A stretch of DNA of 64,000 bases from JAJRXC01 sp047639555 (GCA_047639555.1 JBLIOE010000003.1:131081-195080), one strand, 5' to 3'. Positions 42,427 to 51,130 are shown, counted from the first letter of the stretch. Made by a program: numbers and translations. Notes: a model not told the origin generated them from the letters alone.

Positions 42427-43160
42427 GCCCGTTTCGAGATCGTGAGCCAATCCCGACCGATCGGGCGCTCATCCTGCTCGAGAAGGGGTCGCTCGAAACG
42501 GTCGGACGGATGCCTTACTCCTCCAACGCTACGTTCTTAATGGATATCGAGCACGACGGGCTCCAGGCACAAGCGATCTACAAGCCGCATCGAGGCGAAC
42601 GCCCGCTGTGGGACTTTCCGTCGGGGCTCTACCAGCGAGAAGTGGCGGCCTTCCTCGTCGCCGACGACCTCGGATGGGATGTTGTTCCGCCCACGATCGT
42701 GCGCCACGACGCGCCGCACGACACCGGCTCGCTCCAGCTGTTCATGCCGTCAGCGTTCGAAGAGCACTACTTCACGATCCACGAAGCTAGCGAGGCCTAC
42801 GACGACGCGTTTCGCAAAATCTGTGCGCTCGACTTTGTGATCAACAACACCGATCGCAAATCCGGCCACTGCTTGCTCGGCGCCGACGAGAACATCTGGG
42901 CGATCGACCATGGTGTTGCGTTCCATCACGAGTTCAAGCTACGAACGGTCCTGTGGGACTTCGCCGGTGAGCCCCTGCCTGACGACGTACAGGAGTCGCT
43001 CTGGCGATTTCTCGAACGGGGCCTCTCTCCGGGCGTCGCTGACCTTCTCGACCCGTTCGAACGTGACGCCGTGCTCACCCGCACTACCGCGTTGGCCACG
43101 GACGGCCGTTTCCCTGAAGACGACACCGGTGGCCGGCGTTATCCCTGGCCCTTGGTCTGA
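42408..43160 (+). CDS. SCO1664-family kinase-like protein
   Basis: 250 residues. Members have a phosphatidylinositol-kinase-like fold. Visible segments are GRMPYSSNATFLMDIE, AIYKPHRGERPLWDFPSGLYQREVAAFLVADDLGWDVVPPTIVRH, then the catalytic-loop-like FVINNTDRKSGHCLLG and AIDHGVAFHHEFKLRTVLW, whose D-x-x-N and DHG elements resemble a kinase active site. Substrate unknown. The trio is often close to mycothiol ligase (mshC) in actinobacteria, but that gene is not in this window. GTG 42408 is used; GTG 42414 is an alternative. Confidence 0.9.
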   Translation: MSVSELSPFRDREPIPTDRALILLEKGSLETVGRMPYSSNATFLMDIEHDGLQAQAIYKPHRGERPLWDFPSGLYQREVAAFLVADDLGWDVVPPTIVRHDAPHDTGSLQLFMPSAFEEHYFTIHEASEAYDDAFRKICALDFVINNTDRKSGHCLLGADENIWAIDHGVAFHHEFKLRTVLWDFAGEPLPDDVQESLWRFLERGLSPGVADLLDPFERDAVLTRTTALATDGRFPEDDTGGRRYPWPLV

Positions 43161-43354
43161 ACTTCGGCGCCCCCCACTGCGACAGTGACTACTGCCTGTG
43201 ACATTCGTTACAACTTGGCCACTTTGGGCGTGCACAGGTGGGGATAAACCTGTGGATAAGTTCCCAATCTTGAGAAATTTGGGAAATATCTTCGAATATC
43301 CCCGCTAAACCTCGCACGGAAATTTTAGATGTGCTATGTTGGTCTTTAACGCAT

Positions 43355-43382
43355 CGCCTCACCGGTCAGCCCGGTTGAGGCG
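43355..43382 (+). terminator. Hairpin terminator, plus strand
   Basis: CGCCTCACCGG (43355-43365) pairs with CCGGTTGAGGCG (43371-43382) around TCAGC, with one bulge, and is followed by ATTTGCTCGTTTT. It may end the phosphatase-DUF3090-SCO1664 transcript or a short RNA starting near 43347. Confidence 0.6.
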
Positions 43383-43449
43383 ATTTGCTCGTTTTGGCGT
43401 CTATTTTCGCGTTCGTATAGCCACTGAGCGGAAGCCACTACCGAAAACG

Positions 43450-43483
43450 AGAGAGGCCCCGGGGTAAACCCCAGGGCCTCTCT
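43450..43483 (-). terminator. Strong hairpin terminator after etfA
   Basis: AGAGAGGCCCCGGGG (43450-43464) pairs with CCCCAGGGCCTCTCT (43469-43483) with one mismatch and a four-base loop. On the minus strand it lies 30 bases beyond the etfA stop and is followed by CGTTTTCGG, fitting an intrinsic terminator for the etfBA transcript. Confidence 0.8.
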
Positions 43484-43512
43484 ACAAATCAGGCTGACGA
43501 GTCAGCGAGTGA

Positions 43513-44478
43513 TCATTGCGCCTTGAGGGCTTCGATCAGCTTTGGCAGGACCTTGTGGACATCGCCCACGATGCCAAGGTCAGCAACGGCGAAGATCGGC
43601 GCCTCTGCATCCTTGTTGATCGCGATGATGTTCTTGGAGCCCTTCATGCCGACCAGGTGCTGCGTCGCACCGGAAATGCCACACGCGATGTAGACCGTGG
43701 GCTTCACGACCTTGCCGGTTTGGCCTACCTGGTAGGAGTAGGGCACCCAACCAGCATCGACGATCGCACGACTTGCACCGGCGGCACCGCCGACGATCTT
43801 CGCGAGATCTTCGATCATGCTGTAGGCATCCTTCTCGCCGAGGCCACGACCGCCGGAGACCACAATGGCCGCCTCGTCGAGCTTCGGTCCGTCGGATTCT
43901 TCGGCGAAGACGGCCGTGACCCGGGCGGTGCCGGTGGCACCAAGGTCGGGCACATCGAGATCCTCAACGTCGGCTTCAGCGCCGCCGACAGACGCCGCCA
44001 CGAACGACTTTGGCCGTACGAGGAAGATGCCGGGCTTGCCGGAGGTGTTCTTCGTCTTTACGTCGACGGTGCCACCAAAGATCGGCTCGTTGCCGACCAG
44101 GCTGTCGCCATCGACCTCGAGATCAACCACGTTCGTGATGACCGGCGCATCAAGCTTGACCGAGAGACGGGCCGCAACATCGCGACCGTCCTGGGACGTG
44201 CCCAACATAAAGGCGTTGGGTCCGTCGCCATCAGCAATTGCCGCCGCGACCGCAGAGGCCACGGAGACACCCTGCATTGCGCCGTCGAGATCGCCCGTGG
44301 CGTAGACGGTCGAAGCACCGTGATCGCCGAGTTCCTCGGCATAGTCATCGCCGTCACCAGCCATGAACACCTCAACGGTGTCAGCAATTTCGCGGGCCTT
44401 GGCCAGCATTTCGAGGGTGATGGTGGCTACGGCATCGCCGTTGGCCTCTCCAAATACCCAGATCTTTTCGAGTCCCAT
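43513..44478 (-). CDS. etfA: Electron transfer flavoprotein alpha subunit
   Basis: 321 residues. N-terminal GLEKIWVFGEANGDAVATIT; the C-terminal FAD-binding domain shows VVSGGRGLGEKDAYSMIEDLA, VDAGWVPYSYQVGQTGKVVKPTVYIACGISGATQHLVGMKGS and INKDAEAPIFAVADLGIVGD, the classical signature. EtfA with EtfB passes electrons from acyl-CoA and other dehydrogenases to the quinone pool. ATG 44478 lies seven bases after the etfB stop; the longer frame is a shadow. Confidence 0.97.
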   Translation of the reverse strand: MGLEKIWVFGEANGDAVATITLEMLAKAREIADTVEVFMAGDGDDYAEELGDHGASTVYATGDLDGAMQGVSVASAVAAAIADGDGPNAFMLGTSQDGRDVAARLSVKLDAPVITNVVDLEVDGDSLVGNEPIFGGTVDVKTKNTSGKPGIFLVRPKSFVAASVGGAEADVEDLDVPDLGATGTARVTAVFAEESDGPKLDEAAIVVSGGRGLGEKDAYSMIEDLAKIVGGAAGASRAIVDAGWVPYSYQVGQTGKVVKPTVYIACGISGATQHLVGMKGSKNIIAINKDAEAPIFAVADLGIVGDVHKVLPKLIEALKAQ

Positions 44479-44485
44479 CAGTGCC

Positions 44486-45265
44486 TCACAGAACCTTGAG
44501 TTCGTCGAGGAATGCAACGATGCGCTCGTGAGCGTCGCCTTCGTCCTCGATCACTTCGCCAGATTCACGGGCCGGAGCGTCTTCAACAGAGACGATTTCC
44601 TGTCCGCTACCGGCCCAACCAACAGAACCGGCGTCGATACCGAGGTCACTACAGGTGACTTCGTCGACCGGCTTGGACTTTGCCGCCATGATCCCCTTAA
44701 AGGACGGGTAGCGGGGCTCGACCACACCGGCGGTCACGGAGACCAACGCGGGCAGCGGGCATTCGACATCGTCGTAGCCGGCTTCGGTCTGCCGCTTCAC
44801 CTTGGCGATACCGCCATCGATAGAGACGGACTTGGCGAACGTGACCGACGGGAGGCCGAGGAGCTCGGCCACCATCTCGGGCACAGTGCCGGTGTAGCCG
44901 TCGGACGACTCAGTGGCCGTCAGCACGAGATCGGGTTCGGAACGAGCGATCGCGGCGGCAAGGACCTTGGCGGTGCCAAGAGCGTCGGTGCCCTTGAGGG
45001 CATCGTCGCTTACCAGGGTCGCACTTTCGGCGCCCATCGCGAGCGCCGTGCGGAGACCGCCGACCTCATTGTTCGGAGCCATCGAGACGAGGTGAACTGA
45101 ACCTTCACCTGCGGTATCGACGAGCTGGAGAGCCATTTCGACCCCGTAACTGTCCGACTCGTCCAGGATGAGCTTCTGATCTCGCTTGAGCGTCTTGCTC
45201 TCGGGATCAAGCGCACCTGGATCGGCCGGGTCCGGGATCTGCTTTACACAGACAACAACCTTCAT
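44486..45265 (-). CDS. etfB: Electron transfer flavoprotein beta subunit
   Basis: 259 residues, begins MKVVVCVKQIPDPADPGALDPES, with LILDESDSYGVEMALQL and the family signature region VKRQTEAGYDDVECPLPALVSVTAGVVEPRYPSFKGIMAAKSKPVD near 150-200. It binds AMP and pairs with EtfA. It is first in a two-gene operon and divergent from the diacylglycerol-kinase-like gene (61-base gap). Confidence 0.97.
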   Translation of the reverse strand: MKVVVCVKQIPDPADPGALDPESKTLKRDQKLILDESDSYGVEMALQLVDTAGEGSVHLVSMAPNNEVGGLRTALAMGAESATLVSDDALKGTDALGTAKVLAAAIARSEPDLVLTATESSDGYTGTVPEMVAELLGLPSVTFAKSVSIDGGIAKVKRQTEAGYDDVECPLPALVSVTAGVVEPRYPSFKGIMAAKSKPVDEVTCSDLGIDAGSVGWAGSGQEIVSVEDAPARESGEVIEDEGDAHERIVAFLDELKVL

Positions 45266-45326
45266 AAGACAAGAAGTGTGCCATCCATGCCGTGGAATGC
45301 CTATGCCGGAGAACCAGATAGTTTTG

Positions 45327-46253
45327 ATGATCTTGCGCATCCTCTTCATCGTGAACTCTGTCGCCTCCTCTGTTACGGCTCGTCGTAGAGTCGTAATTCA
45401 CAAGGCACTCTCGGCTGACCACGACGTCACCCTCGCCGAGACGAGCCGCCGCGGCCATGCCACGCGACTCGCCCAGAGTGCCGCCCGTGAGAGCTACGAC
45501 ATGGTCGTTGTACTGGGCGGCGACGGCACAATAAACGAGGCCGCCAACGGACTCGCCGGATCGAACACCGCTCTGGCGACACTCCCGGGCGGGTCGACCA
45601 ACGTTTTCGCTCGTATTCTCGGCCTACCTGACGACTCTGTCGATGCCGTCGTGGTGTTGCTCGAAGCAATCGACGCCGGCTCGATCAAGAAGATCGGGCT
45701 CGGTGCCGTCGAGGGTCGCTATTTCCTCTTCCACTGTGGAGTCGGGTTCGACGCCGCGGTCGTCGAGCAGGTGGAGCGCCGGGGCCCGTGGAAGCGCTGG
45801 GCCGGCCACCCGTTGTTCGTGTATTCGGCCATCGATACCTGGCTCCGCCGGATAGATCGCAAGAATCCACCGCTCCGAGTGATCGATGCCCACGGCCACG
45901 AGATCACAAAGGGGTTCTTCACCATCGTGATGAACGCCAACCCCTACACATTCCTCGGTAATCGGCCGTTCGACATCGTGCCCGACCTCACGCTCAACGA
46001 TCCGCTCGCCGTCGTGACCCTCGAAGAGATCCGGCTCCGCAGCCTCGGCCCGATCGCCGCCGCGGCCGTTGGATTTGGCGAAATCACCAAGCGCAAGAAC
46101 ATCGACATTCGCACCGACGTCCGTTCGGTCGTTGTGGAGTCTGACCCGCCGGCGCCCTATCAGGTCGACGGCGATCACCTCGGCGCCAGCAAACGACTTC
46201 GCTTCACCTGGACCCCCGATCACCTCTCGCTGGTGATCCCGGTGGAGACCTAG
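45327..46253 (+). CDS. Diacylglycerol kinase/sphingosine kinase-family lipid kinase
   Basis: 308 residues of the DagK catalytic family. ATP-binding loop VVVLGGDGTINEAANGLAGSN (about 60-80), LPGGSTNVFARILGLP (about 85-100), and the second-domain beta sandwich (FHCGVGFDAAVVEQVERRG; FTIVMNANPYTFLGNRPFDIVPDL). It probably phosphorylates diacylglycerol or a related lipid at the membrane. ATG 45327 (MILRILFIVNSVA) starts the fold; upstream in-frame sequence is antisense to etfB. Confidence 0.9.
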   Translation: MILRILFIVNSVASSVTARRRVVIHKALSADHDVTLAETSRRGHATRLAQSAARESYDMVVVLGGDGTINEAANGLAGSNTALATLPGGSTNVFARILGLPDDSVDAVVVLLEAIDAGSIKKIGLGAVEGRYFLFHCGVGFDAAVVEQVERRGPWKRWAGHPLFVYSAIDTWLRRIDRKNPPLRVIDAHGHEITKGFFTIVMNANPYTFLGNRPFDIVPDLTLNDPLAVVTLEEIRLRSLGPIAAAAVGFGEITKRKNIDIRTDVRSVVVESDPPAPYQVDGDHLGASKRLRFTWTPDHLSLVIPVET

Positions 46254-46265
46254 CGAAGGCCGCGA

Positions 46266-46949
46266 CTAACCCGCGAGAACCCGGCAGACGACGTCGGGGA
46301 CGTTGGTGCAGATGCCATCGACGCCTATCTCGATCAATGCGGCCATGCGGTCGGGATCGTCAACCGTCCAGACATTCACTTGCAGGCCCGCCTCATGCGC
46401 CCGACGCACCATCGCGGTGTCGACCAGCGCGTCGTAGGGGTGAATTGCGGTCATCTCATGCGCCACCGCTCGTTCGATCGCCGCAACCGGGTCCATGACC
46501 TGAAAAAAAAGCCAGGCGCAGGGCAGCGACGGATCGACACGATGCATTCGGTCGACGCTGTCCATGTTGAACGACGAGATGAGCGTCCGCTCCGGTCCGA
46601 GATAGGCCTGCGCGAGGCCCGCTACTGCATCAACGACCGCGTGGTCGGCGTCGTAGTCCGGGTCCTCGGGAAGATTCTTGATCTCGATGTTGACACCCAT
46701 TCCCTCGCACGCCTCCAGCGCCTCTGCGAGCGACGGCACGTCGTCGGGGAGTTCGTCGCAGGTGAGATCGAGGATGAGGCGGCCATCGGCGAGATGGGCA
46801 TCGTGATGGACCACGACAACGCCGTCAGCCGAGAGCCGGGCATCAAGCTCGACCCATGTCGCTCCAAGTTCTCGAGCGAGGGCGAATGCCTCGACAGTAT
46901 TTTCCTTGGAAGCCGCACTGGCTCCACGGTGAGCAATCACAGAGGTCAC
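46266..46949 (-). CDS. Glycerophosphodiester phosphodiesterase
   Basis: 227 residues. Catalytic motif AHRGASAASKENTVEAF (about 6-22), WVELDARLSADGVVVVHHDAHL with the metal-binding E-x-D and general acid His, VNIEIKNL, LISSFNMDSV, and C-terminal VNVWTVDDPDRM. It hydrolyses glycerophosphodiesters to glycerol-3-phosphate and alcohol; no signal peptide, so cytoplasmic. GTG 46949 begins the family N-terminus. Convergent with the lipid kinase gene (12-base gap), suggesting related lipid metabolism. Confidence 0.92.
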   Translation of the reverse strand: MTSVIAHRGASAASKENTVEAFALARELGATWVELDARLSADGVVVVHHDAHLADGRLILDLTCDELPDDVPSLAEALEACEGMGVNIEIKNLPEDPDYDADHAVVDAVAGLAQAYLGPERTLISSFNMDSVDRMHRVDPSLPCAWLFFQVMDPVAAIERAVAHEMTAIHPYDALVDTAMVRRAHEAGLQVNVWTVDDPDRMAALIEIGVDGICTNVPDVVCRVLAG

Positions 46950-47005
46950 GGTCGCAAGTCTCGCATTTGAGACACTCCCGCGCCTGCCTCCGGAAAAGAA
47001 AATGA

Positions 47006-47055
47006 GAACAGGTTTCAAAAAACCCTTGCGCAGAAGGAGAACCTGTTCCTATTAT
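47006..47055 (+). promoter_or_regulatory. whiB promoter with palindromic operator pair
   Basis: TTGCGC (47026-47031) and TATTAT (47050-47055) separated by 18 bases form a good sigma-A-type promoter. Two similar sites flank and enter it: GAACAGGTTT (47006-47015) and the palindrome GAACCTGTTC (47039-47048), which ends one base before the -10. GAACAGGTT and AACCTGTTC are also a perfect inverted pair. Confidence 0.6.
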
Positions 47056-47102
47056 CAAATTCAGCTTCAAGGGCCGGAGCTGAAAGTTCTTTGGGGGAAC
47101 AC

Positions 47103-47378
47103 GTGACACTTACCGTCGACGCATTTGAGACCGCCGCTGCGTGGCAAAACAAGGCAGCTTGTCGAGATACCGACCCCGCCCTGTTCTTCCCGATTGGCAC
47201 CACCGGCAACGCAGTCGACCAGATCGCCTCGGCCAAAGAAGTCTGCCTGACGTGCCTGAGCCGCGATGCGTGTCTCGAATTCGCGCTCGCCACCAATCAG
47301 GACACTGGCGTCTGGGGCGGCACCTCTGAGGAAGAGCGTCGAGTGATCCGTCGCCGCCTCCGCGCCGCTCAGGTGTAA
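47103..47378 (+). CDS. whiB1: WhiB-family iron-sulfur transcription regulator (WhiB1-type)
   Basis: 91 residues. The four cluster-binding Cys are visible: KAACRDTD, then VCLTCLSRDACLEFAL (C-x-x-C and C-x5-C), with the GVWGGTSEEERRVIRRR turn and basic tail that bind sigma factor and DNA. WhiB1-type proteins hold a nitric-oxide-sensitive [4Fe-4S] cluster and bind sigma-A. GTG 47103 is preceded by GGGGGA; TTG 47091 is a weaker alternative. The neighbouring PdtaS-type kinase and DUF3107 gene match the mycobacterial whiB1 region, supporting the subtype. Confidence 0.92.
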   Translation: MTLTVDAFETAAAWQNKAACRDTDPALFFPIGTTGNAVDQIASAKEVCLTCLSRDACLEFALATNQDTGVWGGTSEEERRVIRRRLRAAQV

Positions 47379-47391
47379 CTCACATCACCCG

Positions 47392-48912
47392 TTAACCGAG
47401 CGGAAGCGCCGGTCCACCCCGCGGCAACCGCACTTCCACAACCGTGCCGTACGGAGGCACCGGTTGTGCTCGCCCAAGACTGATCGAGCCGCCAAGGTCG
47501 TGGACGACGAAGGTTCGGACGATCGTCAGTCCGAGCTTGGCGTCTCGGTCGAGGGCAAAACCCTCCGGCACGCCAATACCCGCGTCCTCCACCCGCATCT
47601 CGAACTCCTTCGTGGTGGTCGCAAGGATGACACGAACCTCGCCGCCGTCGCCATGGTCGATCGCGTTCTGCACAAGTTCGGTGAGCACCACGGCCAAGGG
47701 CATCGATACGTCACCATTCAACTCGCCGAGGCTGCCGTCGATCGCGACCCGAACCGGACGCTCCGTCGAACCGAGACCCTCTTCGACCATCTGCACGACC
47801 CGATGGGCGACTGCGTCGAAATCGACCACATCAGCGGTCTCTCCTGACAACGTCTCGTGCACGATGGCAATCGATCCGATTCGCCGCGCTGACTGCTCGA
47901 CTGCGGCCTTCGCCTCGGCCGATTCCAGCCGTCGAACCTGCAGCCGCAGCAGCGACTGGATCGTTTGCAGATTGTTCTTCACCCGATGGTGGATCTCGCG
48001 AATTGTGGCGTCTTTTGACACCAACAACTTGTCGCGACGCCGCACCTCAGAGATGTCGCGGAGCAGCAGCACGGCACCGCTGACGCGGCTCTGCTCGAGC
48101 AGAGGGTGACAGCGGGCAATGACCGACACCACCTCGCCGCGTTCGAGCTCGTCGACCGTGCTGTGACGTGAGGCGAACGCCCGCCGAATGGTGGTGTCGT
48201 CAACGCCGAGTTCGGCCATGGTGCGCTCGAGCACGTTGGTGAGCACACCCAGACGATGGAGCGCCGAGATCGCATTTGGGGACGCATAGTCGATGCGCTG
48301 CTCACGGCTGAGAATCACCAGACCATCACCAACCCGCGGCTCTCGAAACTCGCCGACGCGTTCGGATCGGACGAGCGGGAAATCGCCGGCGGCAACCATC
48401 GTTGCGAATCGCTCCCACACGTCGCGATAACGACGCTCCACCGGATTCGGGTGGCGGAGCAGGCCCGGGTCGGACTCTTTGGCCAGCACCGCTATGGCCC
48501 CATCACCCAAACGCACGGGGATGTAGTCGATTGTCAGTCGATTGCCGATGCCGCCCACGTTCTCGTCGACCAGCGGGTCATCGACGGAAAGTAATCGCGT
48601 CGCGATGGCCCGCGGCACGAGGCCCTCGGCCCGTCGTTCCTCCAGCAGCGCTCGTTGCATCAGGGGACGCTGTTGCGCCGTCACTTCGGTACCGACGGGG
48701 TCGGTCTCATACACCGTGAGACCCGTGACCGAACGTGTATGTCCGAGTACGACAAACGACGTGGCTGCCTGGTCGACGGGTGCGTAGAGCAGCAGATCAG
48801 AGAACGAGAGGTCGCTGAGTAGCGACCAGGCGCTCACTAGCTGCAGGCAGTGTTCGATCGCATCGTCGGCCAGCGCCGTGCGACTACGGGCGAGGTCTGC
48901 CAGTCCGGCCAT
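47392..48912 (-). CDS. pdtaS: PdtaS-type sensor histidine kinase
   Basis: 506 residues, cytosolic (no membrane helix). The N-terminal GAF-like region (about 1-165) and a PAS-like domain (DGLVILSREQRIDYASPNAISALHRLG, about 195-300) are followed by a HisKA_2 dimer helix with phospho-acceptor His in IREIHHRVKNNLQTIQSLLRLQ. The HATPase domain has VVLTELVQNAIDHG (N-box) and VEDAGIGVPEGF (G1), KLGLTIVRTFV (G2). In mycobacteria PdtaS signals to the RNA-binding regulator PdtaR; that partner is not in the window. ATG 48912 begins MAGLADLARSRTALADDAIEHC, as in relatives. Confidence 0.92.
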   Translation of the reverse strand: MAGLADLARSRTALADDAIEHCLQLVSAWSLLSDLSFSDLLLYAPVDQAATSFVVLGHTRSVTGLTVYETDPVGTEVTAQQRPLMQRALLEERRAEGLVPRAIATRLLSVDDPLVDENVGGIGNRLTIDYIPVRLGDGAIAVLAKESDPGLLRHPNPVERRYRDVWERFATMVAAGDFPLVRSERVGEFREPRVGDGLVILSREQRIDYASPNAISALHRLGVLTNVLERTMAELGVDDTTIRRAFASRHSTVDELERGEVVSVIARCHPLLEQSRVSGAVLLLRDISEVRRRDKLLVSKDATIREIHHRVKNNLQTIQSLLRLQVRRLESAEAKAAVEQSARRIGSIAIVHETLSGETADVVDFDAVAHRVVQMVEEGLGSTERPVRVAIDGSLGELNGDVSMPLAVVLTELVQNAIDHGDGGEVRVILATTTKEFEMRVEDAGIGVPEGFALDRDAKLGLTIVRTFVVHDLGGSISLGRAQPVPPYGTVVEVRLPRGGPALPLG

Positions 48913-48929
48913 TCCTCGCCTCGTTCTGT

Positions 48930-49157
48930 TCAGCCGAAGCCGATAGGGCTGCCGCCCTCGGGACCAATTTCGACGAACGCAATCTTCGCGGCCGGAATTC
49001 CGATCTCGCCACCCTTTTCGTCGGTCATCCACAGCGTGGCTGACGTGCCGTCGAGCGCGGCTTCAACCTGCGCCTTGACCGCGGCACGGTCAGTGTCGTT
49101 CGGGAGGGTCACGCCGATTTCGCGAGGATGGTCGGTGACACCAATTCGGACGTCCAC
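48930..49157 (-). CDS. DUF3107 protein
   Basis: 75 residues, begins DVRIGVTDHPREIGVTLPND after a GTG start, continues WMTDEKGGEIGIPAAKIAFVEIG. This is the small actinobacterial DUF3107 protein (TB9.4-like), function unknown, predicted ATP-binding in some annotations. It lies between mrp and pdtaS on the same strand with short gaps (15 and 17 bases), so the three are likely co-transcribed. A weak purine-rich ribosome site (AGAGAGA) is upstream. Confidence 0.85.
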   Translation of the reverse strand: MDVRIGVTDHPREIGVTLPNDTDRAAVKAQVEAALDGTSATLWMTDEKGGEIGIPAAKIAFVEIGPEGGSPIGFG

Positions 49158-49172
49158 AGCTGTTCTCTCTCT

Positions 49173-50312
49173 TTAGTTGATCTTGAGTTCGGGGTGCGTG
49201 CGCTTCGAAGGCTTGTGTACTTCGACCCACTCTGCCATCTGGGCGAACACAACAGACGCTTCGTTCTGCGGATCGGCCGCCATAATCGGGTTGCCCTGAT
49301 CGGAACCTTCGCGCAACGGGATGGTCATCGGCACCTGGCCGATGAGGTCGACCTCGAGCTTTTCGGCCAGGTCGGCGCCGCCGCCCGCACCAAAGAGGTA
49401 GTAGCGCTTGTCATCGTCGCCCATGAACCAAGACATGTTCTCGATCACGCCCTTCACCGAGATGTTGACCTCGTTGAACATGAAGGCGGACCGCTGAGCG
49501 ACGCGCTGAGCCGCCGGGTTGGGCGTGGTGACGATGTACGCCTCGGCCGTGGGAAGGAACTGGGCCAGCGACAACGAGATGTCGCCGGTGCCGGGAGGAA
49601 GATCAACCAGCAAGAAGTCGGGCTCATCCCAGTACACATCGGTGAGGAACTGCTCGAGTGCCTTGTGGAGCATGGGCCCTCGCCAGATGACCGGCTGATC
49701 TTCACGGGCGAAGAAGCCCATCGAGATGCAGCGAACACCGTGGGTCTCGGGCGGGATGATCATGTCGTCAATCACCGTGGGTGCCTGTTCGACGCCGAGC
49801 ATGCGAGGGATTGAGAATCCCCAGACATCGGCATCAACAACCGCGACCTTGTGGCCACGCTGGGCCAGGGCAATGCCCAGATTGGCAGTAACGCTGGATT
49901 TGCCAACGCCGCCCTTGCCCGAGGCAATAAGCATGATGCGGGTGCGATTGCCCGGCGCGGAGAAAGGGATCGCTCGACCTTCGGCATGGCCGTGGGCCGG
50001 CTGCGACCCTGCGGTCGACGCCGGATCGCCGTGGAGCATCTCACGAACATTCTTCCGCTGCTCATCGGTCATGACACCAAAGTCGATCGTGACCGCGGCG
50101 ACACCGTCGAGAGCTTGGACGGCCTCGGTGACACTGCTGGTGATCTCTGCTCGCATCGGGCTGTGCTCGATGGTGAGATCGACGCCAACATCAACATGTC
50201 CGCCGTCAATAGTGGTTGACCGGACCATGCCCAGATCGACAATGCTGCGGTTGAGTTCAGGGTCCTGCACCGGGCGCAGTGCGTTGATCACGTCGGCTTC
50301 GGTCACGCTCAT
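49173..50312 (-). CDS. mrp: Mrp/NBP35-type iron-sulfur carrier ATPase
   Basis: 379 residues. An N-terminal MIP18-like (DUF59) domain (VTEADVINALRPVQDPELNRSIVDLGMV, about 1-85) is joined to a ParA/MinD-like ATPase with deviant Walker A IASGKGGVGKSSVTANLG (about 128-145), VVDADVWGFSIPRMLG, and LLVDLPPGTGDISLSLAQ. Usual CxxC cluster ligands near the C-terminus are not evident, as in many actinobacterial Mrp proteins. Role: assembly or transfer of Fe-S clusters. ATG 50312 is divergent from the regulator remnant with 17 bases between. Confidence 0.93.
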   Translation of the reverse strand: MSVTEADVINALRPVQDPELNRSIVDLGMVRSTTIDGGHVDVGVDLTIEHSPMRAEITSSVTEAVQALDGVAAVTIDFGVMTDEQRKNVREMLHGDPASTAGSQPAHGHAEGRAIPFSAPGNRTRIMLIASGKGGVGKSSVTANLGIALAQRGHKVAVVDADVWGFSIPRMLGVEQAPTVIDDMIIPPETHGVRCISMGFFAREDQPVIWRGPMLHKALEQFLTDVYWDEPDFLLVDLPPGTGDISLSLAQFLPTAEAYIVTTPNPAAQRVAQRSAFMFNEVNISVKGVIENMSWFMGDDDKRYYLFGAGGGADLAEKLEVDLIGQVPMTIPLREGSDQGNPIMAADPQNEASVVFAQMAEWVEVHKPSKRTHPELKIN

Positions 50313-50329
50313 ACAGCTAGAATACCGGC

Positions 50330-51130
50330 GTGGATGGAGCTTCCCCGCAGTCGGGGCTCGGCGAGCTGAGCCCAACCGAATTTGCCTCGGCCCTCACGGC
50401 CATCACCACGGCGTTTGGCGACCCGACGCGGCGCGAGATCGACCTTCACGCCAACGTCGCCCGCCATCATCTCGACAAACTGGTGGCCGGTGGTTACCTC
50501 GAAGTTCAGGTCGCGAAACCGAGCGGTGGCGTCGGCCGGCCGTCGAAGCGATATAAGGCAACCACACCCGAGGTGCGGCTCGAAGTCGCGATTCGCCATG
50601 ACGACATCCTCGTTTCGCTCCTCGGCCGGGCGATGGCCGCGTCGATCGACCCGTCAGAGACCCATCGCTCCTATCAGGGCGCCCTCCACGCGGTGGCCGA
50701 CGCGCTGTCAGCCCACGGCTTCGCCGCTCGGGCCGAAGCGACCGAGGGCGACGAATACCAAATCGTGACGCAGAACTGCACCTTTGGGGATGCGGCCGTC
50801 GAGCAGCGGCTGAATCGCCTCGTGGAACGGGTCGTCGCGACCATCATCACCGAAGAACGTCCACCACAGCGCCAGCCATCCTCCGGGACGCAACAGTGCT
50901 GCGGCCTTCGACAGACCCTCGTCGGTCGGCACCCAGTGGAAAGCCGTTGCCGAGACCACAAAATCGAACGGGCCCTGAACGATGTCGACCTCCTCGAATG
51001 CGCCGACGATCACCTCCAGGTCGCGATTCGGGAGCGCCGACTGCAGTTCATCTGCGAGCTCAGGACCCAGCTCGACCGCGGTCACCGCGGCGCCCGCTCC
51101 GGTGAACAGAACACGCCGACGTCGATGTAG
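50330..51130 (+). pseudogene. Damaged SufR-like helix-turn-helix regulator
   Basis: The frame is open but the protein looks damaged. Residues 1-35 (SPTEFASALTAITTAFGDPTRREI) match the start of ArsR/SufR-like regulators. The next words, DLHANVARHHLDKLVAGGYLEV and GRPSKRYKAT, follow too soon: about 20 residues holding the first part of the DNA-binding helix-turn-helix are missing. The family continues to QNCTFGDAAVEQ near 50800, and from there the frame is antisense to a methyltransferase remnant and no longer family-like, so the Cys-containing tail is lost. It probably no longer works as a regulator, unless the core dimerisation part is retained. Divergent from mrp. Confidence 0.65.

Larger units (their letters stand above)
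43161..43512. other. AT-rich intergenic region with DnaA-box-like sites
   Basis: No gene is visible. A perfect DnaA box (TGTGGATAA, the reverse of TTATCCACA) lies at 43251-43259, preceded by a one-mismatch copy TGGGGATAA at 43239-43247 in the same orientation. An AT-rich stretch for this genome follows (43260-43345), containing an inverted repeat TTCCCAA/TTGGGAA (43261-43267, 43279-43285). A possible extended -10 element (TGCTATGTT, 43332-43340) precedes two hairpins listed separately. Confidence 0.6.

Noticed and set aside
46501..46510. Homopolymer A-run as a frameshift in the glycerophosphodiesterase
   Set aside because: The frame runs through it (ending AWLFFQVMD) and stays family-like on both sides.
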